Positions 1-9,588 of a stretch of DNA of 64,000 bases are shown piece by piece. Both the position numbers and the translations under genes were made by a program. Positions within the stretch are counted from its first letter, which is position 1. Every line of letters starts with the position of its first letter. This DNA is from Fodinibacter sp963707895 (lineage in GTDB: Bacteria > Actinomycetota > Actinomycetes > Actinomycetales > Dermatophilaceae), in NCBI GenBank assembly GCA_963707895.1, contig CAVPRS010000009.1:1-64000 (forward strand), written 5' to 3'. The notes beneath the pieces were generated by a model. The model saw only the letters and a list, made by a program, of their open reading frames with translations. It made no database searches and was not told the DNA's origin.

Positions 1-1202
1 GTGCGTGTGCGGCCGGGGGAGACGTCGTCGCTTTCGTCGTCGTTCCGGCGACCGGACCGGCTCAGGCTGACTCAGCATGGGGAGCAGCTCGTGCTTGTGG
101 CCGTAGATGTCGAACAGGGCCAGCACCGTCGCGATGACCGGGATGGCGAGGATCGCCCCAGACGCACCGAACAGGGCGGCACCGAGCATCACCGAGGCGA
201 ACGAGACGGCGGGATGAACATCGACCGCCTTCGCGCTGATCCGCGGCTCGATGGTGAGGTTCTCCACCTGCTGGTACGCCAGCCCCCACGCCAGCACGAG
301 CACGCCGTCGATGGGGTCAGGGCTCAGCAGGCCGACGACGGTGGGCAGGATGATCGCGATGTAGGTGCCGATCGTCGGCACGAACTGCGCCACCACCCCG
401 GTCCAGATGCCCAGGACGAGCCAGTAGGGCATCCCGATGAGCAACATGAACAACGAGGTCGTCGAACCGTTGATGAACGCGAGGACCACGCGAGCCGACA
501 CGTAGCCGCCCGTCTTCTCGACGGCCAGGTCCCAGGTGGTCACGAACACCGGCTGCGACCGCACCGGGAACAGGGCTGCAATCCACCGCCTGAGGCGCGG
601 CGCGTCGGCGGAGAAGTAGAACGTGAACAACAAGAACGTGAAGGACGAGAAGAGGGCACCCAGTACGGACACCACGAGGCCGAGCGTGCCGCCGACGAGG
701 TCCCTGCGCCACCCGGCGATCGTCTCCTGCGGTGATGCCGGCGGTGTTCAGCATCTCGTCGCTGGTGTACGTCGTGCCGAGAACCTTGTTGATCCACTCG
801 ACGAGGTCGTCGGCGAAGGACGGGAGCATCCGCACTGCCTGCGTGAGCTGCTCTGCGATCAGGTTGCCGAAAGCGAGCGCGAACAGCACGAGGAACAGCC
901 CGGCGGACAGCATGACCACCCCGGTCGCGGCACCGCGCTTCATCCGGAGCCCCAGCTTGGCGACGGCCGGTTCCATCGCGATCGCCGCGAACCACGAGAT
1001 GAGCAGGGTGAAGATCACCGAGCCCCCGTCGTCGAGCACGAACCACAGGAACGCACCGAGCGCGACGACGGCGGCGGCCGCGAGCCCGGCGCGCCACACG
1101 TTGCCCGGTTCGAAGGTGATCGACGTCCCGGGCCCGCGGGTCGGCGACCACCGCAGGGTTCACGGCCTCGACCGGGGTCGGGGGAGGCTGCTCGTCGGTC
1201 AC
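1..1202 (-). CDS. AI-2E family transporter (PerM-like permease), frameshifted, 3' end outside window
   Basis: Multi-pass membrane protein of the AI-2E/PerM family, whose members export signals or exchange ions; the substrate here is unknown. The GTG start at 1202 follows an AGGAGG ribosome site by a few bases. Reading downstream, the frame changes near 1130 and again near 730. Each change is explained by one extra base, and after correction the protein is continuous: TM-rich N-terminus (FEPGNVWRAG, then hydrophobic helices), an amphipathic stretch around VEWINKVLGTTYTSDEM, then GITQETIAGWRRDLVGG, IGMPYWLVLGIWTGV and QFVPTIGTYIAIILP, the last being typical of the family's C-terminal core. The frame is still open at base 1. 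The frameshifts may be sequencing errors or a real pseudogene; coding quality is unbroken between them. Confidence 0.8.
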
Positions 1203-1469
1203 CTGATCCTCCTGTCGCTCTTCGTACCCGGTCCCGCGCATTCGCTGTGATGGTCCTGACCTCGAGACACCAGCGTCGACGGTCTCGTTGCGGGTTCGCG
1301 TCGCGTCCTGTGTGCCTCGGATCCACTCTCCCAAACGTCTCGGGTCCGTGGCGATGACGTGGCCGACGATGGCCGTTACCAAGAGGCCGAGCAGGACCCA
1401 CGTCACGTCCACCCACCAGACGCCGGGCGGCAGGCGCACCGGCTCCGGGCCGGACGGCGGTCCGAACAA
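1203..1469 (-). other. Upstream stretch with possible small membrane ORF
   Basis: The 370-base interval between the AI-2E gene and the divergent membrane-protein gene holds no clear gene. On the minus strand an open frame with a TTG start at 1469 encodes about 89 residues with one hydrophobic segment (VDVTWVLLGLLVTAIVGHV) and runs in frame, without a stop, into the AI-2E start. It could be a small membrane protein whose stop was lost to a frameshift, an N-terminal extension, or chance. The strong ribosome site at the downstream GTG argues against an extension. Confidence 0.25.
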
Positions 1470-1572
1470 TCACGCACTACGGGTGATGTGGGCCTGTGGG
1501 CCGGGTCGTTACGGTCGCTGAGCCGACCGCGTACGTCAGGGGGTCGGGGAGGACGTTAGGGAGAGCGCGCCG

Positions 1573-2928
1573 ATGAGCGACACCGTGAAGCCCGATGGCC
1601 ATGGCACGCCCGTCCCGGCCGAGGTCCTCACTCCGGACCGGGACGAGGCTCGGATCGGGACGCAAGAAGTCGTGGGAACGCATCCGTCGAGGGCCCGGTC
1701 CATCGCCGCTGCCGTCTGTGTCGTGCTCGCGGCGCTGCTGACGTTGCCGGGCGCGGTGGCGTTCTGGGGGCAGCGCACCCTGACCGACGGGCAGCGCTAC
1801 ATCCAGACGGTGGGCCCGTTGGTGCACTCACCGGAGGTGCAGGCGGCCATCGCCACCAAGGTCACGGCGGCGATCCAGCATCAGGTCGACGTCGAGGCGA
1901 TACTCAACGAGGCCTTCGCGGGCGTGATCACCGACCGGCCACGCCTGAAGTCGCTGGTCGGACCGATCTCGGGCGCGGTCAACGGCCTGATCGAGTCGCA
2001 GGTCAACGAGTTCGTCGCCTCCGACACCTTCGCCGACTTCTGGGTCACCGCCAACACGAGGGCGCAGGCCGCGTTGGTGCGTCTCCTCGAGGGCGAGGAC
2101 TCAGGGGCCATCTCGCTGCAGGGTGACCAGGTCGTCCTGGACGTGTCCGACGTCATCGAGCAGGTGAAGCAGCGCCTCGTCGCGCGCGGGCTCACGTTGG
2201 TCGAAAAGGTCCCGATCCCGCAGACCGACCGCCAGATCGTGCTGATGGACGCGCCCGAGCTTCGCCAGGCGCGCACGATCTACGCGTTCGCCAACCCGAT
2301 CGCCAAGTGGCTGATCGTGGTGGTGGCACTGCTCTATCTCTCCGCGTTGTTGCTCTCACGCCGCCGGCCGCGGATGACGGTGATCATCGGGGTCGTGCTC
2401 GCGGCCAACGCCCTCCTGGCGGCGCTCGCACTGTCCGTCGGCAGCCAGCTGTTCGTCAACCAGCTGGCGGGCACCGTGTTCGGGCCTGCGAGCAGGGTGT
2501 TCTACGACCAGCTGCTCACCTACCTCGAGCGAGGCCAGGAGGTCCTGCTCTGGCTCGGCCTGATCCTGGTCGTCGTCGGCTGGTTCGCCGGCCGCACGCG
2601 CACGGGAACCGCGGCCCGGTCGACCGTGGCGGGCGGCCTGGAGAGCGTGGGCTCGTCGCTCGCCGACGGTCCCGTGTCCGGGGCCGGCCGATGGGTCGCC
2701 GCGTACGCGCTGTGGCTGCGGGTCGCCGTCGGTGTCATGGGCTTCGTCGTGCTGCTGTGGGGCAACGAGCTGTCCCTGACGAGGTTGGTCTGGTCGGCCG
2801 TGCTCGTCGGTGTCCTGCTGTCCGTCATCCAGTGCCTCATCGGGGCGGCCGGGTCGAGCCACGACGCGCCCGAACCCTCGTCGCCGGCCCCGGAGCCCGA
2901 GGTCGCCGGCGCAGCCCGCTCGTCGTAG
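1573..2928 (+). CDS. Conserved integral membrane protein, unknown function
   Basis: A 451-residue membrane protein without a recognised enzymatic motif. It has a charged cytoplasmic N-terminus of about 43 residues, a first membrane helix at about 44-65, and a large predicted extracytoplasmic domain (about 70-235) rich in short amphipathic helices. Further helices lie near 243-263 (KWLIVVVALLYLSALLL), 270-292, 323-345, 377-397 and 405-425, followed by a Pro/Ala/Glu-rich tail. The arrangement resembles actinobacterial membrane proteins of unknown function with one outside domain between the first two helices. It is transcribed away from the AI-2E transporter gene, so the two may share a divergent promoter region. 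Confidence 0.7.
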   Translation: MSDTVKPDGHGTPVPAEVLTPDRDEARIGTQEVVGTHPSRARSIAAAVCVVLAALLTLPGAVAFWGQRTLTDGQRYIQTVGPLVHSPEVQAAIATKVTAAIQHQVDVEAILNEAFAGVITDRPRLKSLVGPISGAVNGLIESQVNEFVASDTFADFWVTANTRAQAALVRLLEGEDSGAISLQGDQVVLDVSDVIEQVKQRLVARGLTLVEKVPIPQTDRQIVLMDAPELRQARTIYAFANPIAKWLIVVVALLYLSALLLSRRRPRMTVIIGVVLAANALLAALALSVGSQLFVNQLAGTVFGPASRVFYDQLLTYLERGQEVLLWLGLILVVVGWFAGRTRTGTAARSTVAGGLESVGSSLADGPVSGAGRWVAAYALWLRVAVGVMGFVVLLWGNELSLTRLVWSAVLVGVLLSVIQCLIGAAGSSHDAPEPSSPAPEPEVAGAARSS

Positions 2929-2970
2929 GGGGCGGGCTCCCCGCCTCGGCGACCGCGGGCCGCCGTGGGC

Positions 2971-3711
2971 TCAGCGCGGCAGGTTCGCGTCCAGGAGCTC
3001 GCGGAGAGCGTGGAAGTGGCGCTCGGCCGCGGCCTCGTCGTAGGCCGCGGTGTCGGCCATCGTGTAGCCGTGCGAGGCACCGGCGTAGACCTCGTTGAGG
3101 TACGGACGGCCGGCCCGCTCCAGGGTCTCGCCGAGGGCGACCACGGCGTCGGCCGGCATCGAGCGGTCCTGGTCGGCGTGACCGAAGGCGTACGCGGCCG
3201 TGGAGGACGCGATGCCACGGTGTGGGCTGTCGGGAGCGTCGGTCACGAGACCTCCGCCGTGCCAGCCGCCCACTGCCGCAACCGACTCGGGGAGCAGCCC
3301 GGCAGTGCGCACGGCGAGCCGCGCCCCCATGCAGTAGCCGGTGGTGGCGAAACGGCCGGACCCGGCGTGCCCGGCGAGGGCATCGACCCATGCCGCGGTG
3401 TCCGGACCGGAGAGGTCCGGGGTGTAGCCCTTGACCCGCTCGAACGGGCCGGTGGCCATGAAGCGCTCGCGTTCCTGCGGGTCGCGCAGGTCTCCGTGCG
3501 GCGCCAGGTCGGCGGCAGTCCCCTCGCGGTAGAAGACGTTGGGCGCGAGCACCGTGTAGCCCCAGCCGGCGATCCGCTCGACCATCTCGGCGATCCGTGG
3601 CCGCAGGCCGAACGCGTCCATGAAGAACAGCACGCCGGGCCGCCCCTCCTCGCCCGCCAGGTACGCCTCTGCGGCGCCATCGGGGGCGTCGACAGTGAGC
3701 TGGGTGACCAC
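2971..3711 (-). CDS. Dienelactone hydrolase family protein
   Basis: An alpha/beta hydrolase of the dienelactone hydrolase type, 246 residues, close to the usual 230-250. The catalytic triad is visible: nucleophile Cys in GYCMGAR (about residue 132), Asp in AYAFGHADQDRSM and His in GASHGYTM. The N-terminal strand-turn region PGVLFFMDAFGLRPRI is characteristic. These enzymes hydrolyse lactones or esters, classically in chlorocatechol degradation, but many bacterial members have unknown natural substrates. The GTG start matches the domain boundary. It stands alone, convergent with the preceding membrane protein gene, so the context does not suggest a substrate. Confidence 0.88.
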   Translation of the reverse strand: MVTQLTVDAPDGAAEAYLAGEEGRPGVLFFMDAFGLRPRIAEMVERIAGWGYTVLAPNVFYREGTAADLAPHGDLRDPQERERFMATGPFERVKGYTPDLSGPDTAAWVDALAGHAGSGRFATTGYCMGARLAVRTAGLLPESVAAVGGWHGGGLVTDAPDSPHRGIASSTAAYAFGHADQDRSMPADAVVALGETLERAGRPYLNEVYAGASHGYTMADTAAYDEAAAERHFHALRELLDANLPR

Positions 3712-3770
3712 GAGCGCGAGCCTAGCTGCGTCGTCGGGCCGACCGACCAGTGCAGACCGACGTCAGGACC

Positions 3771-4403
3771 TCAGGGGTGGTGGTGCCGCCCGGCGTGCAG
3801 GTGCACGACCTGGTCGGCCTCCGTCACCAGTCGAGGGTCGTGGGTCGCGACGAGCACGGCACTGCCCGCCCTCGCCAGCTCGAGCAGCTGGTGCGCCACC
3901 AGGTCGGCGTGCGCCTCGTCCTGGTGCGAGGTCGGCTCGTCGAGCACGATGACGTCGGGGCCGAGCACGGCGGCGCGGGCGATCGCCATCCGCTGCTGCT
4001 CACCGCGCGAGGCCTCCCCGGTGCGCCGGTCGGCGAGGTGCGCGAGGTCGAACGCCTCCAGCAGGTCCGGCCGGGCCGGCATCCCACGCACCCAGCACGG
4101 CAGCGTCACGTTCTCGGCCACGGTCAGCTCGGCCGGCAGCCCCAGGCGCTGCGGCAGCATCGCCAGCCTCCCCCAGTCGCGCACGGATGCCGCCGGCGCG
4201 CCCGCCACGGTCACGCTCCCGTGGTCGGGCGCCTCCAGCCCCGCGACCAGCTGGCACAACGTGGACTTCCCGGAGCCCGAACGACCCTCGATGACCACGA
4301 CCTCGCCGGCCATCGCCGACAGCGACACGTCCGACAGGATCGCCACGCCGGGTGACCGCTCACCGTGCGTCACCGTCGACACCACGACGACCGGGGCGCT
4401 CAC
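3771..4403 (-). CDS. ABC transporter ATP-binding protein (second ATPase of cassette)
   Basis: A 210-residue LolD/MacB-type ATPase. Walker A is GRSGSGKST, the signature region is the variant EASRGEQQRMAIARA, Walker B is VIVLDEPTSHQD, and the switch His is in VLVATHDPRL. I chose the GTG at 4403 because it overlaps the stop of the upstream ATPase by four bases (GTGA) and begins just before the first strand of the domain; longer in-frame extensions are GC-rich read-through. It is the third gene of a minus-strand operon after the large FtsX-like permease and a second ATPase. Two different ATPases with one double-size permease suggests a heteromeric cassette. Substrate unknown; this family often moves lipoproteins, peptides or drugs. 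Confidence 0.9.
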   Translation of the reverse strand: MSAPVVVVSTVTHGERSPGVAILSDVSLSAMAGEVVVIEGRSGSGKSTLCQLVAGLEAPDHGSVTVAGAPAASVRDWGRLAMLPQRLGLPAELTVAENVTLPCWVRGMPARPDLLEAFDLAHLADRRTGEASRGEQQRMAIARAAVLGPDVIVLDEPTSHQDEAHADLVAHQLLELARAGSAVLVATHDPRLVTEADQVVHLHAGRHHHP

Positions 4404-5260
4404 GGCCCCTCCTCGGTCGGCTCGAGCACCACGCGGTCGCCGTCGATGCGCAGCACCGCGCGCCGGTTGGGGAAGAGCTCCAGCGCGTCCGGCGGCAGCT
4501 GCACCCGGCCGGCCGGGTCGATCGTCGCCCGCGCGGTGGTCGCTCCCCACTGCTCGGTCGACATCACCCCGTGCCGGAGCGCGACCACCCGGTCGCTGGC
4601 CGCGATCGCCCCCGGGTCATGGGTCGCGATCACGACGGCGCTCCCCGACGCGGCCACCGTGCGCAGCTCGTGCATCACCAGCGCGGCCGTGTCCTCGTCC
4701 AGCTCCGCCGTCGGCTCGTCGCACAGCACCAGTCGCGGCGCACCGACGCAGGCGCACGCCAGGGCCACCCGCTGCTGCTCACCACCGGAGAGCCGGGATG
4801 CCGTCACGTCCGCCACGGCATCCAGCCCCAACCGCTCCAGCAGCCCGGCCTCCGCACCAGGCGCGACGCCGCGCCACCGGGCGGCCTGCTCGACGTTCTG
4901 GGCCGCGGTCAGGTGCGGGTAGACGCCGTCCGTCGGTCGCTGCGGCACCCACGCGATGGTGCGGCGGTCGTGCGCCCGGCGGTCGCGGGTGCGCAGGGTC
5001 GACGCCTTGCGGCCCAGGATCGTCACGTCGCCCCCGCTCGGCCGGTCGCGCAGCGCCAGCAGCGCCAGCAGGGTCGACTTGCCGCTGCCCGAGGGGCCGG
5101 TCAGGGCGGTGACGGTGTGGCCGCGGAACTCCGCGTCGACGCCGCGCAGGGCGTGGGTCTCGCCGGTCGCCGTCGGGTAGATGCGCACCAGGCCCGAACA
5201 GGTGGCCGTCGGGCCGGCATGGAGGAGCTCGTGGCCCGACGGGGTCTCAGTCCTCGCCAC
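4400..5260 (-). CDS. ABC transporter ATP-binding protein with AbrB-like C-terminal tail
   Basis: A 286-residue LolD/MacB-type ATPase with Walker A GPSGSGKST, Q-loop VPQRPT, signature LSGGEQQRVALA, Walker B LVLCDEPTAELDED and switch His in VIATHDPG. After the ATPase core (ending near residue 240) comes an extra segment, TIDPAGRVQLPPDALELF followed by RAVLRIDGDRVVLEP. This has the look of the AbrB/MazE swapped-hairpin fold (GRVxLP core). Such a tail is not part of the standard LolD-type ATPase and could mediate dimerisation or regulation; that is inference. Its start overlaps the end of the permease gene by 14 bases and its end overlaps the next ATPase by 4, so the three are translationally coupled. 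Confidence 0.9.
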   Translation of the reverse strand: MARTETPSGHELLHAGPTATCSGLVRIYPTATGETHALRGVDAEFRGHTVTALTGPSGSGKSTLLALLALRDRPSGGDVTILGRKASTLRTRDRRAHDRRTIAWVPQRPTDGVYPHLTAAQNVEQAARWRGVAPGAEAGLLERLGLDAVADVTASRLSGGEQQRVALACACVGAPRLVLCDEPTAELDEDTAALVMHELRTVAASGSAVVIATHDPGAIAASDRVVALRHGVMSTEQWGATTARATIDPAGRVQLPPDALELFPNRRAVLRIDGDRVVLEPTEEGP

Positions 5261-8168
5261 GGAGCACCTCCACGGTCGACTGGGCCCGGGCCGCCAGTGC
5301 CATGCCGACGACGGCGGCCGTGGCGGCCACGAGCAGCCAGATCGCCCCGGCGAGCAGGGCAGAGCCCGGCAGGAGGAGAGCCGCGACGGGCGTCCGACCG
5401 TCGCCTGGCTCGAGGAGGATGTGCGCCATCGGGCGCAAGGCCAGCAGAGCGACCGATGCCAGCACCGCGCTCACGGCCAGGACCACGGTGACCTCGAGCA
5501 CGCGAGCGCGAGCCGGGGTCCGCAGCCCGGCACCCGCCCAGGCGAGCATGCGGTCGGCTGCCGGGGAGCGGCGGGCCAGGCGCACGGCCGCCAGGGCCAC
5601 CGCGGCCAGACCGACCACGCCGAAGACGACGCCGAGCGCGATCTGGTAGCGGCGCGCCTGTTCCGCGGCCACGTACGCGGGTGCCGCGCGGAAGGCGGCG
5701 AGCGTGCCGATCGGTTGGGCGTCGATGGCGTAGCGCGCCAGCGTCTGGCCGGCACCGGCTGCCGTGGACGACCACAGGTCGCTCTGGAACTCGACCGGGC
5801 GGTTGCGCGGGGTGCCGGGGCGTGGGCGCAGTCGGGAGTCGTTGTTGTACTGCGAGGCGAAGAAGCTGTCGGCCGGGACCACGAACGTCGGTTGGCCGGT
5901 GCCGGCTCCCGGGAAGGCGGGGAGGACGCCCTTCACCGAGAGCCGCACGGGGTCGTTGAGCGTGTCGACGGTGACGGCGGAGCCCACGTCGAGGTCGAGG
6001 TCGCCCACCTCCCCGACGAGCAGAACGGGCACCTCGGCGGCCACACCCTGGCGCCGGGTGGCGGCCGCCGCGGAGGCATCCTGGTCGGCGAGCGTCGGCA
6101 GCAGGGCCTTCGCCCGGGACACCGGTCCATCCGGTGACCCCCAGGCGGCGGCCTCGGCGAAGTGGGCGGGGTCGATGACGAGCAGGTTGACGTTGTCGCC
6201 GCTCGTGGCCACCGACGTGCGGGCCCGCCACACCAGGGTGCGCCCGTCGGGCAGGGCCGGGTTGCGGGCGAGCGGTACGTCGGCCGCCTCGAGGGGGGAC
6301 CCGTCCGCAGGCTCGGCGGCCTGCACGGGTGCCGATGGGTCGATCAGGTAGGAGAAGCCGATCCGGTCGACGGTGTGCGCCCCGACCTCTTCGGCCGCCC
6401 GGTCCTCGACGGTGTGGTGCAGCGAGGTGAGCGACGAGAGGGCGAAGACCAGCATCGCCAGGCCCGTCGCGGCGATCGTCGTCGCCGCCTCGCGCCCGGC
6501 GTCGGGTGCCTGCAGTCGTCGACGAGCCAGCCAGGTGACCATCGTGCGCCGCGTGGGCGGGCGAGCCGAGGACCGGCCGCGCCTGAGGAGGGCGAAGAAC
6601 GCCGTGGCGCCGATCGCGGCGATGGCGGCGACGACCAGGGGTGGCACGAGCAGGTCGAGGGGGCCGAGCGGGTCGTTGGCGGAGATCGGCCTGGTGAGCA
6701 GCCCCGCCGTCGCCGAGGCGGCGACGACGACGAGCACCACGACCCAGGGCACGCGAAGCTCGGAGCGACCCTCGAGCCGTCGGGTCTCGCGCCGGGTCGC
6801 GGCACCGGCCACGGTTCCCGCCGCGACGAGGGCGGCGACGACCGCCCCGACGCACCAGAGGCCCGCGGCGGTGACCGTCGCCCGGCTCGGCGAGCTGGAG
6901 CCGACGGTGGCCTCGACCATCCAGCGCGCGGCGAGCCAGCCCAGCACTCCGGCGACGAGGGCGGCGGGAACCAGCTCGGCGACGTGGAGGAGGCCGGCCG
7001 AGAACGGTCGGCGGCCGGTGCCGGCGGCGAGGGCGACCTCGCGGCGCCGTCGCCCCATCGAGTAGCCGGTGGCGGCCACGACGAGGGCCAGGGCCAGGAG
7101 GATGCCGACCCGGGTCGTCACCGCGGCACCCCGCTGGGCGGCGGCCGAGAGCTCGTCGGCGTCGGCGGCGAGGTCGACGATGCCGGAGGCGACCGACGGA
7201 CGCAGGGCCACGGGGCCCTCACCGAGCTCGGAGCTGGCGGCGAGCTGGACGCGAAGGTCGGCGACGGCATCCGCGGTGCGGTGGAAGCGGCCGAGTCGGG
7301 GGGTCGGGTCCACCATCTTTGCCAGGGCCGACCAGAGCAGCTGGTCGTCGGCGTCCTTGGCCACGGCCGCCGTCGTGGCGAGGTCGGCGACGACGAGGTG
7401 GGCACGCCGGGTCTGCTCCTCCGCGTCCGACGGGAAGGCCTCGTCCCCGAGGTCCGACCAGAGCTGTTGGCCGGGGGGGTTCTGGGGAGTGCGGCCGTCG
7501 GCCTGGACCGCGTAGGTCCCGGCGACGCGGGTGGTGGCGACCGGAGTCTCCGGTAGCCCCGACAGCTGGACGCTCACCTCGTCACCCGCGACGGACCCGG
7601 TCGCTCGGGCCACCGGGTCGGGGAGCCACACGCCCTCGCTCGACCCCGGCGCCTGCGAGAGGACGACGAGGTCCTGGGTCGGGTCGACGACCCCGAACAG
7701 CCGCACCGGGGCGGGGTCACCCCCGCCGGGACCGGTCACCAGGGGACCGACCGGGTTGTAGAAGACGCTCGAGTGCAGCTCGGAGGACACCGACTGCACG
7801 GTGACTCGAGGCTCGGTGAGCCCGGGGACCTCCTCGAGGGACGCGAGCAGGTCCGACCACTGGGTGTTCTCCGGGTCGATGCCTCCGTTGAGCCGGGCCA
7901 CCGGGGCCTGTCGTGCGGGTGCGCCGTCCGGCACGGTGGCGAGCACGAGCCGCACGGCTGCGTCGGAGACGGCCTCGGCGTAGAGGGGGCCGGCTGACGC
8001 CGACACGGCCACCATGGCCAGCACGGTCACCATCAGGGCGAGGCTCACCCGGTCGTGGAACAACCGCCGCGGGGCGAGGCGCCACACCGGTGCCGGCACC
8101 CAGCGGCGGCGCGCCCGCGGCGGGGCGCCGGTCGGCGCCTCGGCGCGCTTGGACTCCACGGACACCAT
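5247..8168 (-). CDS. FtsX-like ABC transporter permease (large, duplicated type)
   Basis: A roughly 973-residue membrane protein of the FtsX/MacB permease class. A short basic N-terminus leads into one membrane helix (VSLALMVTVLAMVAVSASAGPLY), then an extracytoplasmic domain of about 280 residues. A bundle of helices follows in the middle (TRVGILLALALVVAATGYSMG and several more), then a second extracytoplasmic domain, and a final group of three to four helices near the C-terminus (IALGVVFGVVGLAAVALAAV onward). This is the double-FtsX layout found in actinobacterial exporters, where one long polypeptide replaces a permease dimer. An ATG at 8168 and a GTG at 8183 are both possible starts; the ATG is taken. 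First gene of the operon with the two ATPases. Confidence 0.85.
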   Translation of the reverse strand: MVSVESKRAEAPTGAPPRARRRWVPAPVWRLAPRRLFHDRVSLALMVTVLAMVAVSASAGPLYAEAVSDAAVRLVLATVPDGAPARQAPVARLNGGIDPENTQWSDLLASLEEVPGLTEPRVTVQSVSSELHSSVFYNPVGPLVTGPGGGDPAPVRLFGVVDPTQDLVVLSQAPGSSEGVWLPDPVARATGSVAGDEVSVQLSGLPETPVATTRVAGTYAVQADGRTPQNPPGQQLWSDLGDEAFPSDAEEQTRRAHLVVADLATTAAVAKDADDQLLWSALAKMVDPTPRLGRFHRTADAVADLRVQLAASSELGEGPVALRPSVASGIVDLAADADELSAAAQRGAAVTTRVGILLALALVVAATGYSMGRRRREVALAAGTGRRPFSAGLLHVAELVPAALVAGVLGWLAARWMVEATVGSSSPSRATVTAAGLWCVGAVVAALVAAGTVAGAATRRETRRLEGRSELRVPWVVVLVVVAASATAGLLTRPISANDPLGPLDLLVPPLVVAAIAAIGATAFFALLRRGRSSARPPTRRTMVTWLARRRLQAPDAGREAATTIAATGLAMLVFALSSLTSLHHTVEDRAAEEVGAHTVDRIGFSYLIDPSAPVQAAEPADGSPLEAADVPLARNPALPDGRTLVWRARTSVATSGDNVNLLVIDPAHFAEAAAWGSPDGPVSRAKALLPTLADQDASAAAATRRQGVAAEVPVLLVGEVGDLDLDVGSAVTVDTLNDPVRLSVKGVLPAFPGAGTGQPTFVVPADSFFASQYNNDSRLRPRPGTPRNRPVEFQSDLWSSTAAGAGQTLARYAIDAQPIGTLAAFRAAPAYVAAEQARRYQIALGVVFGVVGLAAVALAAVRLARRSPAADRMLAWAGAGLRTPARARVLEVTVVLAVSAVLASVALLALRPMAHILLEPGDGRTPVAALLLPGSALLAGAIWLLVAATAAVVGMALAARAQSTVEVLRGED

Positions 8169-8259
8169 TGGAGTGTGACGCACGGTGGGGCGGGGCGTCA
8201 GTCACGGAACGGCATCGGATGCCGTGTTCCGCTCGGCGGCGACGGTCGCCAGAGCGGTG

Positions 8260-8625
8260 TCAGCTCGTCTGCAGCCAGTCGACGGCGGCGTCGCGCTCCT
8301 GGCTGGGGAAGGCCCGCACCTCACCGGGAACGGCCCACGCGAACATGCTCAGGCCGTCGCGCATCCAGCCGTGGTCGGTCACGAGGGCGATGCGCTCCCA
8401 GGCGCTCCACTCGCTCACGCCCATCCGCATGTCCTGCCAGACGGCGCCGGCCTCCATGCCGTCGAACTCGCCGGTGAAGTCGAGGAGGACCCGGATCGTG
8501 CGGCCATCGGTGGTGGCCTCGCGCAGTGCGGGGGCGAGCACCTTGGTGTAGTCGTCGGCGGTGAGCTTCCCGCTGGCTTCGAAGCCCAGCACGCCCTCGG
8601 GCAGTCCGGTGAGGACCGTGATCAT
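8260..8625 (-). CDS. SpoIIAA-like (STAS/CRAL-TRIO-type) domain protein
   Basis: A 121-residue cytoplasmic protein of the SpoIIAA-like family. The start MITVLTGLPEGVLGFEASGKL with TADDYTKVLAP, the central strand RVLLDFTGEFDGM, and ERIALVTDHGWMRDG fit this small alpha/beta fold. Family members are uncharacterised and are often single-domain proteins next to stress or membrane genes. The ATG at 8625 is preceded by a GA-rich ribosome site; the open frame extends upstream but that part is Arg/Ser-rich read-through. It lies between the ABC permease and the ArsR fusion gene on the same strand. Confidence 0.8.
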   Translation of the reverse strand: MITVLTGLPEGVLGFEASGKLTADDYTKVLAPALREATTDGRTIRVLLDFTGEFDGMEAGAVWQDMRMGVSEWSAWERIALVTDHGWMRDGLSMFAWAVPGEVRAFPSQERDAAVDWLQTS

Positions 8626-8725
8626 GCTTGCCCCTCTCGTCGAGCCACCGGTGGCACGAGCGTCGCGTCGGACTCGGTGTCCGGACAACGGTACTCGCGC
8701 CGACCGGTGGCTGCGGTGGTGGAGG

Positions 8726-9532
8726 TCACGAGCCCTGGAGGCCCTCTGCGATCTCACGGATGGCGGCCAGGCGGCGGTCCCACTCGGCGCCGATGGCGTC
8801 GAGCCGGCCGGCGGTGGCGCGCAGCTGCGACCCGAGCACGCGGTAGCGCACCTCGCGCCCGACGCGCACCGGCTCGACGAGGCCGACCTCCTCGAGCACG
8901 GCGAGGTGCTTGGCGATCGCCTGGCGGCTCACCGGCAGTCGCCCGGCGAGGGCGGACGCCGAGGCGTCGCCCTCGCCGAGCGCCGCCAGCACGCTCCACC
9001 GGGTGTCGTCGCCGAGCGCGGCGAACACGGGGACCATCGTCGCCGTCGTCATGAGCCGCTCTCGAGCGAGGGCGACGAGCTTGTCGAGCTCGCCGTCCCA
9101 GCCACCGCGGTGGTCCTCGAGGTTCGCGATCGGGTCGGAGGTGGCCTCGAAGCCGGACTCGACCACGGTGAGCCGGGTGCCGTCGGCCACCGGCTCGAGG
9201 GTGAAGGTGAACACCGTCGAGTGCTCGACGTCGAGCTCGGCGGGGTGTGTGCCCAGCGCGTCGTCGTTGCTCCAGCGGTAGGTGACGGTGTGCGGCTCGT
9301 CGAAGGCCTCGACGCGCAGCGGGATCGGCCCGTGGTCGGGCCAGGTGAGGGTGCCGGTGGCGCCCACGCCGCGGCCGGCGATCTCGGCCCGCCCGAACCA
9401 GCGCGAGATGTGCTCGGCCTCGGTGACCGCGGCCCACACCTTCTCGACGGGCGCGGAGATCGTGATGCTGCGACGCACGGTGAACTCGGCGGTGTCGACG
9501 ACGGACGGGCTGGTGCTGCGAGTGGTGGTCAT
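8726..9532 (-). CDS. SRPBCC (AHSA1) domain fused to ArsR-family regulator
   Basis: A 268-residue fusion. Residues about 18-155 form an AHSA1/SRPBCC ligand-binding domain (RRSITISAPVEKVWAAVTEAEHISRWFG, with the family's terminal GGWDGELDKLVALARERL). Residues about 160-265 form an ArsR winged helix (VFAALGDDTRWSVLAAL, ALAGRLPVSRQAIAKHL as recognition helix, GREVRYRV wing). In many actinobacteria these are two adjacent genes with the regulator first; here they are one frame with the order reversed and no stop between. The join retains an internal Met (MTTATMV) that could be an independent start for the regulator. Twin palindromes upstream (9589 and 9623) are probable operators, suggesting autoregulation. 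No metal-binding Cys cluster is seen. Confidence 0.88.
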   Translation of the reverse strand: MTTTRSTSPSVVDTAEFTVRRSITISAPVEKVWAAVTEAEHISRWFGRAEIAGRGVGATGTLTWPDHGPIPLRVEAFDEPHTVTYRWSNDDALGTHPAELDVEHSTVFTFTLEPVADGTRLTVVESGFEATSDPIANLEDHRGGWDGELDKLVALARERLMTTATMVPVFAALGDDTRWSVLAALGEGDASASALAGRLPVSRQAIAKHLAVLEEVGLVEPVRVGREVRYRVLGSQLRATAGRLDAIGAEWDRRLAAIREIAEGLQGS

Positions 9533-9588
9533 GGTGGTGGTTCCTCTCGGTCAGGGTCGGTGTCGGAGGGATGAGACCCCTTCGATCT

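Noticed and set aside
2307..3098. Second plus-strand gene overlapping the membrane protein
   Set aside because: Out-of-frame Arg/Gly-rich shadow of the 1573-2928 gene; no motif or ribosome site.
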